Shown: piece by piece, positions 1 to 7,454 of the stretch
How positions within the stretch are numbered: position 1 is the first letter of the stretch
How the letters are laid out: every line of letters starts with the position of its first letter
NCBI RefSeq assembly: GCF_000174775.1
Contig: NZ_ACLR01000179.1
Coordinates: 1-64,000 of the forward strand
DNA: 64,000 bases
Direction of reading: 5' to 3'
DNA from: Porphyromonas uenonis 60-3
Lineage (GTDB): Bacteria; Bacteroidota; Bacteroidia; Bacteroidales; Porphyromonadaceae
Notes under the pieces: generated by a model
Databases searched by the model: none
The model's input: only the letters and a program-made list of their open reading frames with translations
Told to the model about the DNA's origin: nothing
Translations under genes and position numbers: made by a program

Positions 1-109
1 AACCCTCAAAGCTACCTGCCGTACATCTCTCCAGAAACCGTGTCAGACACTTCCGACCAGTCGGATCGCCAAGCTTGCTCGGGGACCCCTCTCTTTTGAG
101 TTGCGAATG

Positions 110-141
110 CAAAGGTACAACAACTTTTCGAATCCACCAAA
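110..141 (-). promoter_or_regulatory. Leftward promoter, copy 1
   Basis: Read on the minus strand, TACCTTTG (110-117) matches the Bacteroidetes -7 consensus TAnnTTTG. A TTTG -33 box (CAAA on plus, 138-141) lies exactly 20 bp upstream. The target lies beyond position 1. The context closely resembles copy 2. Confidence 0.65.
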
Positions 142-363
142 TATTCGGAGAAGTTTTTTTCGAGAGCCTCGCCCGTGCGTCTTACACTTATTATATATAG
201 GAGTGCCTAAATCGCAGCGCCTATTATATTATGATGTCATATCCGCCAGTATCTAAAACCTCAACGAAAGAGGCTACCGAACAACGCTCTATCCATCAAA
301 ACTTGCTCACCACTCAAGGATCTCCAAACACCTCCGAAGACCCGTTCTTTTGAGTTGCGAGTG

Positions 364-395
364 CAAAGGTACAACGACTTTTTGAAACCACCAAA
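364..395 (-). promoter_or_regulatory. Leftward promoter, copy 2
   Basis: Minus-strand TACCTTTG (364-371) has a TTTG -33 box (CAAA on plus, 392-395) 20 bp upstream, the same geometry as the promoter at 110-141. The surrounding 76 bp are duplicated, so the two form tandem promoters 254 bp apart that read out of the window. Tandem strong promoters of this kind often serve rRNA operons; that is inference. Confidence 0.65.
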
Positions 396-498
396 TTTTC
401 AGCAAACTTTTTTCGCCGAAAGCCACTCCTCGCAAACACGGCATACGAAAACAAGAAGGCTAACACACTATAGAACAAGACGTAAAGAGAGCAGCAGG

Positions 499-1674
499 TC
501 AGAGGGTGCGGAGGTAGGCGAGGTGGGAGGCGGTGGAGAGGTCGGTGTCTAGGTTGGTGGAGGTGAGCGGGAGGAGGCCTGAGCGCAGGCGACCTGTAGC
601 GTCTAGTGTAGGTGCTGCGGCAGTGGCGAGGAGGGCTTTGGCACGTGGTGCGGAGAGGATGCCGAAGCGATATTGGTTGGGGCTTCCCTGAGGGGTGCGC
701 TCACGGTAGAGGTCTAGGGCGTAGTGCCCCATGGTGTAGCGCAGATTGATCTCGACCCACGGGTGCAGGGCGAGGCTAGGGCTGAGTGTGTCGGGACGGT
801 AGGTGAGCAGGTCGATGCCGACGGGGCCTTGGTAGTAGGGCGCTACCTCACGGGAGAGGTAGGTGCGGTGCTGCTCCAGAGCTTGTTGCAGTTCGTCGGG
901 ATCGTTGAGGCTGTCGGCGAGTTGTCGGAGCGTCTCCTCGGGATCTTGGCAGAGGCTCTCCAGATAGCGCCCTTGGTCGTCCGTCTCAAAGGCACATAGG
1001 CCGACGAACTGCACCTCGCCCTCCTTATTTATATAGTACTCGGCACCGTAGTCCTGCTGCTTGTTGAGCAGAGGCTCAACGAGGAGGGTGCGGTGCCTTT
1101 GCAAAAGCTTGCGAAGCGTCTCCTCGAGTTGGTTGTCCAACTGGTTGATGCGCCAGAGCCCTCTCCCCGAGCTGCTAAAGGGGAGCTTGACGAGACAGGA
1201 ACCATGGGTCAAAAGCTCCGCCAAGGCGCCTATCTCAGTGATCATCGCGACACGACTGCGCCACGACACGCTACTGTAGTTCTCAAAGAAACGTACGCTT
1301 GCGACTCTAGTCCAGCAAGGCATCAGCTCCTGCGGAAGCTCGCTACACGCCTCTCCAGCGCTTATTCCATAGAGCTTCGCCAGGCTGTGCGCCAAGCCTC
1401 GCTCGTGTCCCCAGAGTGTGATTTCGGCATCCCCTACCCCATCTTTCGCTATATGGCTCAGCTCTCGGTCAGTGAGATAGGGTGAGAGGCTTTTGCCAAA
1501 GGGGTGCACCCACCACGTTGTGTCCTCAAGCCACGAAGGCGTTGCCCAGAGGGGAAGGCTCCAGAGTGCGGAGCGCATCTGACGAATGATCCGTGGCGGG
1601 GTGTAGTGAAGCGGGTCGCCAGCCTCCAGTGCGACCTCGTGGCCGATGTTGCAGACGAAGAGTGGCGTGCGCAT
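499..1674 (-). CDS. Hypothetical protein with ATP-grasp-like fold
   Basis: Conserved-looking 391-residue protein with no signal peptide. Around residues 163-172 it has a Lys-Leu-Pro-Phe-Ser-Ser-Ser-Gly-Arg-Gly stretch like the glycine-rich nucleotide loop of ATP-grasp enzymes. Near residue 310 comes Glu-Ile-Asn-Leu-Arg-Tyr-Thr-Met-Gly, like the metal-binding E-x-N-x-R end of that fold. An ATP-dependent ligase is therefore plausible, but the substrate cannot be told. It is the last gene of a minus-strand run tkt, TPR protein, rnhA and this gene, with only 9 bp between it and rnhA. I do not recognise a named family. Confidence 0.8.
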   Translation of the reverse strand: MRTPLFVCNIGHEVALEAGDPLHYTPPRIIRQMRSALWSLPLWATPSWLEDTTWWVHPFGKSLSPYLTDRELSHIAKDGVGDAEITLWGHERGLAHSLAKLYGISAGEACSELPQELMPCWTRVASVRFFENYSSVSWRSRVAMITEIGALAELLTHGSCLVKLPFSSSGRGLWRINQLDNQLEETLRKLLQRHRTLLVEPLLNKQQDYGAEYYINKEGEVQFVGLCAFETDDQGRYLESLCQDPEETLRQLADSLNDPDELQQALEQHRTYLSREVAPYYQGPVGIDLLTYRPDTLSPSLALHPWVEINLRYTMGHYALDLYRERTPQGSPNQYRFGILSAPRAKALLATAAAPTLDATGRLRSGLLPLTSTNLDTDLSTASHLAYLRTL

Positions 1675-1683
1675 AAGCGTCGG

Positions 1684-2382
1684 CTACTTACGGCCGAAGT
1701 CTGCGGGGATCTCGCCCCAAGCGACCGTGTCCCACTTCAGTAGTGGCACCCGAAAGGTGTGCGTCTTCAACCAATGTGTGGCTCGGGCGATCAATTCGTA
1801 GGTCTTAGCACTACGTGGGTCGGTCGAGTCCAGGCGCGTGCGACAGCGAGCCTGCGCCACCCAGCCGAGCGCCACCTTACTATCGGAGTAGATGGGCAGT
1901 GGCGGGAGTTTGCCCTGCTCCATCAGCGCCAAGGCGTGAACGATGGCTAGGTACTCGCCAATGTTGTTGGTGCCCCACGGGATGACCGCCCGAAAGAGCT
2001 CCGCATGGCTAAAGGTGTAGACGCCACGATACTCCGTCACACCCGGATTGGACGAGCAGGCTCCATCAACAGCGATTGAATGGTTGATGAAACCCGCAGG
2101 CGCTATCTTGTCACCGATCAACTGATCGGGCGCTTGCTCCACGCTGTGCTGTACCTGCAGATGGTTGCTCTCGGGCTTGGCGACACGCTGCTGTTGTCCC
2201 AGCTGGCGCCCCTCTTGGTAGCCCAGTTCAAACGCTTCCTGCGCTTGCTCTGAGGTTGGGTAGGACTTGAACTTCGCTCCTTGGTAGCCTACGACCTGTA
2301 GCTGACAGTCCCGCCAGTTGTCGTAGACACCTGGGCGATAGCCCTCCCATACGACATACCACTTGCGTTGCTTGGTTGACAT
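1684..2382 (-). CDS. rnhA: Ribonuclease H with N-terminal hybrid-binding domain
   Basis: 232 residues. The N-terminal part (about 8-50, starting KWYVVWEGYRPGVYDNW) is a viroplasmin-like RNA/DNA hybrid-binding domain. A linker leads to an RNase H fold at about 100-230. Acidic residues expected for two-metal catalysis are visible: Asp in IAVDGACSSNPG, Glu in NNIGEYLAI, Asp in IYSDSKVALGW and Asp near the end in IPADFGRK. It removes RNA from RNA/DNA hybrids in the cytoplasm. This tandem architecture is common in Bacteroidetes. It sits 15 bp downstream of the TPR gene and is probably cotranscribed with it. Confidence 0.9.
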   Translation of the reverse strand: MSTKQRKWYVVWEGYRPGVYDNWRDCQLQVVGYQGAKFKSYPTSEQAQEAFELGYQEGRQLGQQQRVAKPESNHLQVQHSVEQAPDQLIGDKIAPAGFINHSIAVDGACSSNPGVTEYRGVYTFSHAELFRAVIPWGTNNIGEYLAIVHALALMEQGKLPPLPIYSDSKVALGWVAQARCRTRLDSTDPRSAKTYELIARATHWLKTHTFRVPLLKWDTVAWGEIPADFGRK

Positions 2383-2397
2383 CGAGGCTTTTCCCTT

Positions 2398-3426
2398 TTA
2401 GTAAAAGCCTCCAGCGTATAGACCAGCGAAGTTGACCTCGCCCGTCTTCGTCTCAGCATCCTCGGGAAGCTCTGCGAGCATCTGCTGCACGCCCTTGTAC
2501 TGCTCCGTGCGGTCGCACTCCTTATATAATAGAGCAGCATAGTCTAGGAGCGCACGGGTCGGCTGGGGAATCATCTCCAGAGCCTGCTCCATCTCATCGG
2601 CAGCCGCCTCCTTGCCACGCAGCTCCTCTACGAGATGCGTCAGGTGCATGTAGCCCTCCACGTTGAAGGGATCCGTCTCCACCACCTGTCGGAAGGCACG
2701 CTCAGCGCGCTCCTTGTCGCCCTCGTGGTAAGTGATCAAACCCTCGTAAAGGTAAGCTCGCTCCTCCTCGGGAAACTTCTCGGCCGTCTCCAGAGCAACC
2801 GCCAAAGCTTCCTCCCAGCGCTCCAAAGCGATCAGCACTTTCACCTTGATGAGCCAGTAGAGTGGCACTTCGTCGGTCAACTGTAATGCTTGGTCGATGG
2901 TAGCGAGTGCTTGCTCAGACTCACCTAGAGCCAGCTGCGCCTGAGCTTTCATACGATATAGCTCAGCTTGCTCTACCGTCTCTAGCTCGGTCGCCAAGGC
3001 ACGCTCAGCGTAGGCAATCGTCTCACTGTGCTGGTCCAGCCCATTGGCAACCTTCGTTGCCTCGTAGAGCGCCATCGGATAGTCCGGATAAGCCTCTAGT
3101 ATGGTCGTCAGCTCAGCCATTGAACCCGCTAGATCGGGCTTGCGCTGCAAAGCCTGCGCTAGGTAAAGGCGACACTCAGGATCGTCGATTTCCTCCAGCG
3201 AAGTGTGCAGAGCACGTATCGCAAAGTCCACCTCGCCGATCTTGAGCGCACGGAGCGCGTCAAACTTAAGCGTGTTCGCCTTGAGCGTATCTGCCCTAGA
3301 CGCAGACACCTGCTCGGTTGATTGCTCCGCTACCTCTTGCGAGGCATCTATCGTCTCCTGCTCGACCACTTCGGTTGAGTCAGGAGACTTTTTGCTTGAT
3401 TTCTTGAAGCGTGAGAATAGTCCCAT
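2398..3426 (-). CDS. Tetratricopeptide repeat protein
   Basis: I start it at the internal Met at 3426 (MGLFSRFKKSSKK). That start clears the tkt stop by 11 bp, whereas the longer frame from 3447 overlaps tkt. The 342-residue product has a basic N-terminus, a polar linker to about residue 45, and then repeated helical pairs with TPR spacing (for example LYLAQALQRKPDLAGSM and AYLYEGLITYHEGDKERAE) covering most of the rest. TPR proteins are protein-protein scaffolds; the partner is unknown. No signal peptide or membrane segment is seen, so it is likely cytosolic. It lies between tkt and rnhA in one transcription unit. Confidence 0.85.
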   Translation of the reverse strand: MGLFSRFKKSSKKSPDSTEVVEQETIDASQEVAEQSTEQVSASRADTLKANTLKFDALRALKIGEVDFAIRALHTSLEEIDDPECRLYLAQALQRKPDLAGSMAELTTILEAYPDYPMALYEATKVANGLDQHSETIAYAERALATELETVEQAELYRMKAQAQLALGESEQALATIDQALQLTDEVPLYWLIKVKVLIALERWEEALAVALETAEKFPEEERAYLYEGLITYHEGDKERAERAFRQVVETDPFNVEGYMHLTHLVEELRGKEAAADEMEQALEMIPQPTRALLDYAALLYKECDRTEQYKGVQQMLAELPEDAETKTGEVNFAGLYAGGFY

Positions 3427-3437
3427 AGCTTTGTGTC

Positions 3438-5525
3438 CTATCGGCAAAGCTCCTCGATACGCTGTGCCACCGCCTCAGCCGTGAAGCCGAGCTTCTCGTC
3501 CAGCACCGTGTAAGGAGCGGAGAAGCCGAAGCTCTCCAACCCATGGATATGCTCCATATCTCCAACCAAGCGGAGGAGCGTCACAGGCAGACCAGCGGTC
3601 AGACCGAAGCGTGCGCCCTTAGCGGGGATCACGCTCTCACGATACGTCGCAGGCTGATCAAAGAAGAGCCCTTCGCTCGGTACCGAGACGATGCGTAGCT
3701 TGTGACCCTTGCCCTTAAGTAGCTCGGCAGCCTGTACTAGCGTGCTCACCTCACTACCCGAAGCGATGAGCGTCAGGTCGGGCGTCTCGCCCGCAGGCGT
3801 CGTATCAGAGACCACGTAAGCGCCATGCTTCAACTGGCAAGCACGCTCGTAAGTAGGATTAGGTAAGTCTTGGATGTTTTGGCGAGAGAGGATGAGAGCT
3901 GTCGGCGTGTGGAGGTTTTCCATCGCCATCTGCCAGGCGACCGTAGCCTCATGCACATCGGCTGGGCGTAGCACCTGTAGGGCACGACGACCCGAGTGAT
4001 TGTGCAGATGCTCGAGGAGACGTATCTGCGCCTCCTGCTCGACCGGCTCATGTGTCGGTCCGTCCTCACCAACTCTAAAGGAGTCGTGCGACCAGATGAA
4101 GATGACCGGCTGCTCCATCAGCCCAGCCATACGGACGACCGGCTTCATATAGTCTGAGAAGACAAAGAAGGTACCGCACGCTGCACGCATACCGCCATGC
4201 AGGGTGATACCCACGCAGATTGCTGCCATCGTAAGCTCCGAGACACCCGCCTGGAGGAACTTGCCTGAGAAGTCGTCCGCCTCCAGAGCCTTCGTGCCCT
4301 TGAGATAGCCGTCCGTCTTGTCCGAGTTCGAGAGATCGGCCGAGGCAACGATCATATTGTCCACCCGCTTAGCCAGTTCGCCAAGCACCGTTGCCGAGGC
4401 GGCACGCGTTGCCTGATTAGCCTTCTGAGCTATCTCCTGCCAAGCCACATCGTAGGTAGGCTCTGCAGCAAACCAACGGTCATAGAGCTTCGCCTGATCA
4501 GGGTGCGCCTTCTTGTACTCCTCCTGGACCTTGTACTGACCATCCCAGTAGGCGATGAGCTCCTCACGACGCTCAGCGTAGAAGGCTGCTACATCTTTAT
4601 ATATGGTAAAAGGATTGTCCGGGTCAGCCCCCAGCGCCTCCATCGTCTTAGCATACGAAGCACCCGCCTTAGAAATCGGCTGTCCGTGCGTTGCGATCAA
4701 GTTTGCGAGCGGATTACCCTCCTCGTCGACCGCCTTGTAAGCCATATTGGTGTAGCCAATGATAAGCGTCGGTGCGCCCGTTTCTTCGGAAGTCTCGATA
4801 GCGTCACGGAGCACCTGGCTCAGAGCCGCTGGATCGTTGCCCGGCACCTCAAAGACGTTCCAGCCCCACGCATCATACTTAGCCGCAACGTCCTCAGCCG
4901 TGATATCCTCGACACGCGTCGAGAGCTGTATGTCGTTGCAGTCGTAGTACATGATCAGATTGTCCAGCCCTAGGTCGCCAGCGATGCGCCCCGCGCCCTG
5001 ACTGATCTCCTCTTGGATACCGCCATCAGAGATAAAAGCGAAGATGCGCTGTGGCATCAGCTTGTCCCCAAGACGGTGCTGGAGGAACTTCGCTGCAATG
5101 GCAGCACCCACAGCGTAGGTGTGTCCCTGTCCCAGCGGACCACTGGTGTTCTCGATCATACGGCTACGACAAAGCTCTGGGTGTCCAGGCGTAGGACTGC
5201 CCCACGAGCGGAAGGCTACCAGCTCGTCCATCGTAAAGAATCCCGCCAGTGCGAGCTGTGCGTAGAGCATCGGCGACATGTGTCCAGGATCCATAAAGAA
5301 GCGATCCCGTGCGGGGTGCTCCGGATGGCGCGGGTCATAGCGCAGTTGCTCGGAGAAGAGGACCTGTATAAAGTCCGCTCCGCCCATAGCCCCGCCTGGG
5401 TGGCCACTCTTAGCGCGCTCGACCATCGAGATGGCGAGGGCGCGGATATTGTCGGCAGCACGCTCAGCGATGCTCATAGGATGCTCTTGGGTTGATAAAG
5501 TCTGATCAGTCATTTCGTTGCTCAT
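3438..5525 (-). CDS. tkt: Transketolase
   Basis: 695 residues, the usual length for transketolase. The N-terminal thiamine diphosphate domain carries the conserved GHPGGAMG, the DPGHMSPMLYA loop and the cofactor region starting SDGGIQEEISQGAGR. The central pyrimidine domain contains THEPVEQEAQIRLLEHLH and the C-terminal domain follows. It transfers two-carbon units between sugar phosphates in the non-oxidative pentose phosphate pathway. A 6-phosphogluconolactonase gene (oxidative branch) lies at 39.8 kb. The gene heads a four-gene minus-strand unit with a TACCTTTG promoter box at 5591-5598. Confidence 0.97.
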   Translation of the reverse strand: MSNEMTDQTLSTQEHPMSIAERAADNIRALAISMVERAKSGHPGGAMGGADFIQVLFSEQLRYDPRHPEHPARDRFFMDPGHMSPMLYAQLALAGFFTMDELVAFRSWGSPTPGHPELCRSRMIENTSGPLGQGHTYAVGAAIAAKFLQHRLGDKLMPQRIFAFISDGGIQEEISQGAGRIAGDLGLDNLIMYYDCNDIQLSTRVEDITAEDVAAKYDAWGWNVFEVPGNDPAALSQVLRDAIETSEETGAPTLIIGYTNMAYKAVDEEGNPLANLIATHGQPISKAGASYAKTMEALGADPDNPFTIYKDVAAFYAERREELIAYWDGQYKVQEEYKKAHPDQAKLYDRWFAAEPTYDVAWQEIAQKANQATRAASATVLGELAKRVDNMIVASADLSNSDKTDGYLKGTKALEADDFSGKFLQAGVSELTMAAICVGITLHGGMRAACGTFFVFSDYMKPVVRMAGLMEQPVIFIWSHDSFRVGEDGPTHEPVEQEAQIRLLEHLHNHSGRRALQVLRPADVHEATVAWQMAMENLHTPTALILSRQNIQDLPNPTYERACQLKHGAYVVSDTTPAGETPDLTLIASGSEVSTLVQAAELLKGKGHKLRIVSVPSEGLFFDQPATYRESVIPAKGARFGLTAGLPVTLLRLVGDMEHIHGLESFGFSAPYTVLDEKLGFTAEAVAQRIEELCR

Positions 5526-5590
5526 AATGCGATAGAGGTTCTTTACTTTAAAAGGTGAGACCTACGGCTCACGGGTAAAACTTGCGACTT

Positions 5591-5598
5591 CAAAGGTA
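5591..5598 (-). promoter_or_regulatory. tkt promoter -7 box
   Basis: Minus-strand TACCTTTG, about 65 bp upstream of the tkt start. No clear TTTG -33 box is seen; a heptamer array (5604-5624) occupies that position instead. Confidence 0.6.
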
Positions 5599-5603
5599 CG
5601 AAA

Positions 5604-5624
5604 ATTAAAGATTAGAGGTTAGGG
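5604..5624 (-). repeat. Heptamer array H1 (3 units)
   Basis: Three units on the plus strand: ATTAAAG, ATTAGAG, GTTAGGG. Read on the minus strand these are CTAAYYT-type heptamers that run toward the tkt -7 box 6 bp away. Confidence 0.6.
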
Positions 5625-5653
5625 AGGATAAATGATTAGTAGCACTAGTGCTT

Positions 5654-5695
5654 CTAGAATCTAATCTCTAGCCTTTAATCTCTAACATCTAAATC
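5654..5695 (+). repeat. Heptamer array H2 (6 units)
   Basis: Six consecutive in-phase 7-bp units: CTAGAAT, CTAATCT, CTAGCCT, TTAATCT, CTAACAT, CTAAATC. The orientation is opposite to H1, and a palindrome lies between the two. Confidence 0.75.
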
Positions 5696-5696
5696 C

Positions 5697-5714
5697 CTCC
5701 GATCACTCTGATAA
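5697..5714 (+). repeat. Nonamer pair N1
   Basis: Two 9-bp units, CTCCGATCA and CTCTGATAA, directly after heptamer array H2. They are related to the longer nonamer arrays elsewhere in the window. Confidence 0.45.
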
Positions 5715-5718
5715 GAAA

Positions 5719-5825
5719 GGACCTCGCAGAGGTCCGACGTATCGTAGCCGTCGGTCGGAGGGGCTACGGCCCCGAACGACCGATGGATAGGCGAACGTGG
5801 TAGATAATCGACCCCTTGTGGGTCG
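5719..5825. ncRNA. Three-hairpin cluster, possible structured RNA
   Basis: Three adjacent GC-rich hairpins. Hairpin 1 is GGACCTC-gca-GAGGTCC (5719-5735). Hairpin 2 has an outer TCGGTCG/CGACCGA and an inner GGGGC-tacg-GCCCC (5751-5783). Hairpin 3 is CGACCC-cttgt-GGGTCG (5809-5825). Hairpin 2 has a C(UACG)G tetraloop if transcribed from the plus strand, which favours that strand. No T-run follows. It could also be the 3' untranslated part of the LRR gene or a palindromic repeat. Confidence 0.35.
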
Positions 5826-5861
5826 GACTAGACGAAGCTTACAGTCCCAATCAGAACGCTC

Positions 5862-6872
5862 TTATGGTGCAACTTCCCAGTTTTTCCTCCTTACAGTAGT
5901 TACATCAGCAGCGCTGCACCTGTTTTTATCCCTTTTCTTAGAGGAGCGATCTACTAGAGAAATACGACCACTACTCTTTCTCCTTCGATTGGGAAGACTA
6001 TTCACTAGCTTGGTCATAGCCTTGCCATTGATATAATTACTGGAGCAATCAAGGTCCCTCAAACTAATACACCCAGACACGTTCAAGTTAGTTAGTTGAT
6101 TTTCGTAGCAGTAAAGCGCTGTCAAGGCGGTGTTCTTTGACACGTTCAAACTGGTCAGTTGATTGGCGAGGCAGGCCAGCTCTGTCAAGGCGGGATTCTT
6201 TGACACGTTCAAGCTGGTCAGCTGATTGTAGGAGCAGTAAAGCGTTGTCAAGGCGGGATTCTTTGGCAAGTCCAAGCTCTTCAGTTGATTGTTGTTGCAT
6301 TTAAGATCTGTCAAGGCTCTATTCTTTGACACGTTCAAGCTGGTCAGCTGATTGTTGGAGCAGTCAAGATCTGTCAAGGCGGTGTTCTGTGACACATCCA
6401 AGCTGGTCAGTTGATTGTAGGAGCAGTCAAGAACCTCCAAGGCGGTATTCTTTGACACGTTCAAACTGATCAGTTGATTGCTGAAGCAGTCAAGCATTGT
6501 CAAGGCGGTGTTCTTTGACACGTCCAATCGGGTCAGTTGATTGTCGATGCAGGCCAGTTCTGTCAAGGCGGTGTTCTTTGAGACGTCCAAGCTGATCAGT
6601 TCATTGGTAGAGCAGTCAAGCTCTGTTACATCGCCACGGATGGAGATCGTTTGGTTAGTGAGCCTGTAGGACTTGAGATTGAGATAGCCTGTTTCCCCAG
6701 TATATTGAGCTCCTTCAATAGTGACGTTGCCATTGGCCTCAATCCTCAGTTCAATTGTTTCTCCGACAGCTTTTGAGGTGGTCATCGTGATGACACCTTC
6801 GGCGGGGAGGGTTGTGGAGGTGAGTAGCGTGCTGAGGAGGACGAAGAGCCAGATGCGTAGATGTTTGCTCAT
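5862..6872 (-). CDS. Secreted leucine-rich repeat protein
   Basis: 336 residues. A signal peptide (MSKHLRIWLFVLLSTLLTST) is followed by a short beta-rich segment. From about residue 75 come roughly ten 21-residue leucine-rich repeats of the form NQLTSLDVSKNTALTELDC, ending near residue 285. Such bacterial LRR proteins act at the cell surface in adhesion or protein binding. The C-terminus (RRKNWEVAP) is basic and shows no type IX sorting tail and no anchor, so export beyond the periplasm is not evident. The repeats are nearly identical in DNA (63-bp period), which makes copy-number change likely. I see no TAnnTTTG box upstream. Confidence 0.85.
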   Translation of the reverse strand: MSKHLRIWLFVLLSTLLTSTTLPAEGVITMTTSKAVGETIELRIEANGNVTIEGAQYTGETGYLNLKSYRLTNQTISIRGDVTELDCSTNELISLDVSKNTALTELACIDNQLTRLDVSKNTALTMLDCFSNQLISLNVSKNTALEVLDCSYNQLTSLDVSQNTALTDLDCSNNQLTSLNVSKNRALTDLKCNNNQLKSLDLPKNPALTTLYCSYNQLTSLNVSKNPALTELACLANQLTSLNVSKNTALTALYCYENQLTNLNVSGCISLRDLDCSSNYINGKAMTKLVNSLPNRRRKSSGRISLVDRSSKKRDKNRCSAADVTTVRRKNWEVAP

Positions 6873-6885
6873 AATGTAGCTAGAG

Positions 6886-6920
6886 ATTAGAAGTTAGAGA
6901 CTAGAGGTTAGAATTAGGGG
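6886..6920 (-). repeat. Heptamer array H3 (about 5 units)
   Basis: Plus-strand units ATTAGAA, GTTAGAG, ACTAGAG, GTTAGAA, TTAGGGG, just upstream of the LRR gene start at 6872. Confidence 0.65.
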
Positions 6921-7002
6921 GAGCTGTGAGGGCTCGGCCGTGTGAATGATGTCTCCAGCGAAGTTATACCTTTATTTTGAATTGCGCAAGAGGGGGAGAG
7001 GG

Positions 7003-7037
7003 GTTAGAAATTAGAGGTTAGAGATTAGAAGTTAGGG
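7003..7037 (-). repeat. Heptamer array H4 (5 units)
   Basis: In-phase plus-strand units GTTAGAA, ATTAGAG, GTTAGAG, ATTAGAA, GTTAGGG, followed 5 bp later by a nonamer array. Confidence 0.75.
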
Positions 7038-7042
7038 GGGAG

Positions 7043-7087
7043 ATCGGAGCTATCGGAGGTGTCAGAGCTATCAGAGCTATCGGACGG
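7043..7087 (-). repeat. Nonamer array N2 (5 units)
   Basis: Five consecutive 9-bp units: ATCGGAGCT, ATCGGAGGT, GTCAGAGCT, ATCAGAGCT, ATCGGACGG. Confidence 0.7.
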
Positions 7088-7200
7088 GTAACGACTTGTC
7101 GGGACGCACGATCTGTGCGTCCGTCCCCGTTAAAACCAACGGCTGCTGTAACCTTTGACACAACGGACGCACAGATCGTGCGTCCCTACAAGGGTTACTC
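7086..7200. repeat. REP-like double-hairpin element R1
   Basis: Two near-identical hairpins, each GGACGCAC - 5-nt loop - GTGCGTCC (7102-7122 and 7165-7185), separated by a spacer that contains CCTTTGACAC. The same layout recurs at 45.8 kb in the opposite orientation, so this is one mobile-looking unit of about 115 bp. Confidence 0.75.
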
Positions 7201-7234
7201 GTCCCGTGCGTTCGTACACTGGTTACACGTCTCG

Positions 7235-7432
7235 GGAGGAAATCGGGAAGCGTCAGGGAGGGAACGAAATTTCCCCACGGAACCGGGAAATAAAAGTTCG
7301 GAAGAATGAAATGAAACTTCGGAAGAAAGATTTCGAAGTTCCGAAGATTTTTTTTATTCCTCGGTGGAGGATTCCCGTTGTCCACCAAGGAAATGGATGA
7401 TTTCCTCAACAGTACCTTCGATGAAGCCATCT
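7235..7432 (+). repeat. 21-bp-unit element E1
   Basis: The core holds three in-phase 21-bp units (7287-7307, 7308-7328, 7329-7349) with cores GTTCGGAAGAA, CTTCGGAAGAA and GTTCCGAAGA. The left flank begins GGAGGAAATC. The right flank carries the variant GATGATTTCCTCAACAGT, also seen in related form in copies E5 and E7. It lies just downstream of the mnmA stop. Confidence 0.8.
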
Positions 7433-7454
7433 TGCATCATGCGTCAACCCCTGC

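Larger units (their letters stand above)
1..498. other. Left-edge intergenic region
   Basis: No credible gene lies here. The region contains two similar stretches of about 76 bp (about 85-161 and 342-417), each with a leftward Bacteroidetes-type promoter. Between them is AT-rich sequence with no recognisable feature. A 65-residue plus-strand reading frame at 355-552 is rejected because it is low-complexity and overlaps the 3' end of the next gene. Confidence 0.6.
5526..5861. other. Intergenic region upstream of tkt
   Basis: Contains the tkt promoter, two heptamer arrays in opposite orientation with the perfect palindrome AGCACTAGTGCT (5641-5652) between them, two nonamer units, and a cluster of three GC-rich hairpins (5719-5825) next to the end of the LRR gene. 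Confidence 0.7.
6873..7454. other. Repeat-filled intergenic region
   Basis: Holds heptamer arrays at 6886-6920 and 7003-7037, a nonamer array at 7043-7087, a double-hairpin REP element at 7086-7200 and 21-bp-unit element E1 at 7235-7432. Small open frames here arise from the repeats. No other gene is seen. Confidence 0.75.

Noticed and set aside
355-552. 65-residue plus-strand frame at the left edge
   Set aside because: It is low-complexity, overlaps the 3' end of the ATP-grasp-like gene and starts inside the duplicated promoter block.
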